DNA from: CAZCWX01 sp964502465
GTDB lineage: Bacteria > Desulfobacterota > Binatia > Bin18
DNA length: 6,035 bases
Assembly: GCA_964502465.1 (NCBI GenBank)
Contig: CAZCWX010000731.1
Coordinates: 1-6,035, forward strand
Direction of reading: 5' to 3'
Under the pieces are notes generated by a model. The model worked only from the letters and a program-made list of their open reading frames with translations, searched no databases and had not been told where the DNA came from. Position numbers and translations under genes: made by a program. Positions 5,270 to 6,035 of the stretch are shown here, piece after piece (within the stretch, counting starts at the first letter, position 1; every line of letters begins with the position of its first letter).

Positions 5270-5842
5270 ATGAGCGAGACGACATCAAAAATTCAGCGCA
5301 CCTATCCCCGCAATTTCAGACTCGACGAAAACACCGAGGTCAGCTTACGCCTGATGACTTCTGCGGATACGTACCGCATCGTCACCTTTGCGCGTTCCTT
5401 GCCCGAGGATGACCTGCTCTATCTGCGTAGAGACATCACCAAGCTGAACGTCGTGGCTCAGTGGGGACAAGACATCAAGGAGGGGCGGACGGTGACGGTG
5501 CTTGGGGAGGTGGGCAGGGAGGTTGTCGGATACGCCAGCCTGCATCACAACGAAGTGACCTGGCAGCGGCATCTCGGCGAAGTTCGCATGCAAGTGGGGC
5601 CGCGCTATCGATCACGGAGACTGGGCCGGGCTCTGGCGGCAGAGATCTTTGCCATCGCGCAGGACCTTGGATTGCGCAAGCTTGTGGCGCAAATGACCCC
5701 TGACCAAAAGGGGGCCATCGCGACCGTTGAACGGTTGGGCTTTCGCCGGGAGGCGCTGCTCCAAAACTTTGTCATTGATCGTGCTGGCCAGATGCGTGAT
5801 CTGATCGTGATGTCGTATGATCTCCCCGACTTCACGACGTAG
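5270..5842 (+). CDS. GNAT-family N-acetyltransferase
   Basis: This 190-residue cytosolic protein has the GNAT fold in order: strand 1 with VSLRLMTSAD (24-33), the central strands TVLGEVGREVVGYASL (76-91), motif A with VRMQVGPRYRSRRLGRALA (105-123), and the carboxy-terminal GFRREALLQNFVIDRAGQMR (157-176) followed by a DLIVMSYDL strand. The acetyl-CoA pyrophosphate loop is R116-R-L-G119-R-A121, matching the [RQ]-x-x-G-x-[GA] signature. The tail resembles RimJ/RimL-like enzymes that act on protein amino groups, but the acceptor cannot be read from the sequence. AGAGAGGGGGG (5253-5263) precedes the ATG and gives a plausible ribosome site. The gene sits 69 bp behind the EMO-like gene, so co-transcription is possible; acetylation of metabolic enzymes would be one guess only. 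Confidence 0.88.
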   Translation: MSETTSKIQRTYPRNFRLDENTEVSLRLMTSADTYRIVTFARSLPEDDLLYLRRDITKLNVVAQWGQDIKEGRTVTVLGEVGREVVGYASLHHNEVTWQRHLGEVRMQVGPRYRSRRLGRALAAEIFAIAQDLGLRKLVAQMTPDQKGAIATVERLGFRREALLQNFVIDRAGQMRDLIVMSYDLPDFTT

Positions 5843-5913
5843 GTGAATGAGAGACCTTCTCCTCAAGGACATGCCCATGATCCTGATCTTCGCCAAGGCT
5901 CGCTGTAACGCCG

Positions 5914-6035
5914 ATGATAGGTAACTCTTCTTCTACGTCACTCTCGCTCAATAAACCCAAGCTCGACAACCTCGCCAGCGAGATTTGGAAATCCGCCGAG
6001 CGCTTGCGCGGCAAGTTTAAGGCGTACGAATACCA
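5914..6035 (+). CDS. hsdM: Type I restriction-modification system methylase subunit HsdM (amino-terminal part, runs off the right edge)
   Basis: From ATG 5914 the frame stays open to the window end: 40 codons plus two bases. After a serine-rich start (MIGNSSSTSLSLNKPKL), residues 18-40 read DNLASEIWKSAERLRGKF then KAYEY. This is the first helix of the HsdM amino-terminal domain, where an (I/L)W..A..LRG.....EY pattern leads into the ILP...LRRL helix in relatives. HsdM is the N6-adenine methyltransferase core of type I systems and pairs with HsdS and HsdR, which would be downstream. The catalytic NPPY/F motif lies outside the window. The upstream frame is closed by TGA 5884-5886 and no other ATG, GTG or TTG lies between, so ATG 5914 is the likely start, although no clear Shine-Dalgarno is seen. 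Only 40 residues support the call. Confidence 0.68.
   Translation, partial: MIGNSSSTSLSLNKPKLDNLASEIWKSAERLRGKFKAYEY

Noticed and set aside
5872..5925. Short ORF beginning ATGCCCATG before the HsdM start
   Set aside because: It has 17 codons, no Shine-Dalgarno and no family resemblance, and it overlaps the HsdM start in another frame.

Overview
The window reads as chromosomal DNA of a Gram-negative-type bacterium from an uncultured, metabolically versatile lineage. Signs are signal-peptide export, Shine-Dalgarno sites, moderate GC with a high-GC second half, and a quinone-linked Fe-S/cytochrome b oxidoreductase of the type used for acyl-CoA oxidation. That gene content would fit Desulfobacterota, Binatota or Tectomicrobia-like bacteria, but this is an impression from protein style, not a demonstrated assignment. 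No rRNA, tRNA, CRISPR array or insertion sequence was recognised.

Layout. Positions 1-287 on the minus strand hold the first 95 codons of a CoA-transferase family I alpha subunit that runs off the left edge. A 174-bp divergent region separates it from a plus-strand pair: an exported DUF3047-family protein (462-1202) and, 18 bp later, a pterin-4a-carbinolamine dehydratase (1221-1529). A 111-bp spacer follows. It carries degenerate ACGT-rich repeat arms in opposite orientations and an orphan Shine-Dalgarno/ATG that is in frame with the next gene. That gene is a dicarboxylate/amino-acid:cation symporter (1641-2903) starting at TTG. The spacer 2904-3169 is not empty: it holds a frameshifted remnant of a pyridoxamine-phosphate-oxidase-like FMN split-barrel protein. 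Next comes a 676-aa membrane cytochrome b / 4Fe-4S / CCG-domain protein (3170-5200), best matched in architecture to EtfAB:menaquinone oxidoreductases (EMO), then a GNAT acetyltransferase (5270-5842). At the right edge (from 5914) is the amino terminus of what looks like a type I restriction-modification methylase subunit (HsdM).

How they may work together. The CoA-transferase, the carboxylate symporter and the EMO-like protein suggest uptake, CoA activation and quinone-linked oxidation of organic acids, but they are not one operon and the link is inference. The most notable points are the symporter's altered sodium-site motif (NQNGT where NMDGT is usual), the repeat that seems to separate this symporter from a better start site, and the pyridoxamine-oxidase-like remnant. 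I do not see convincing evidence of a wholly new multi-gene system inside this window.
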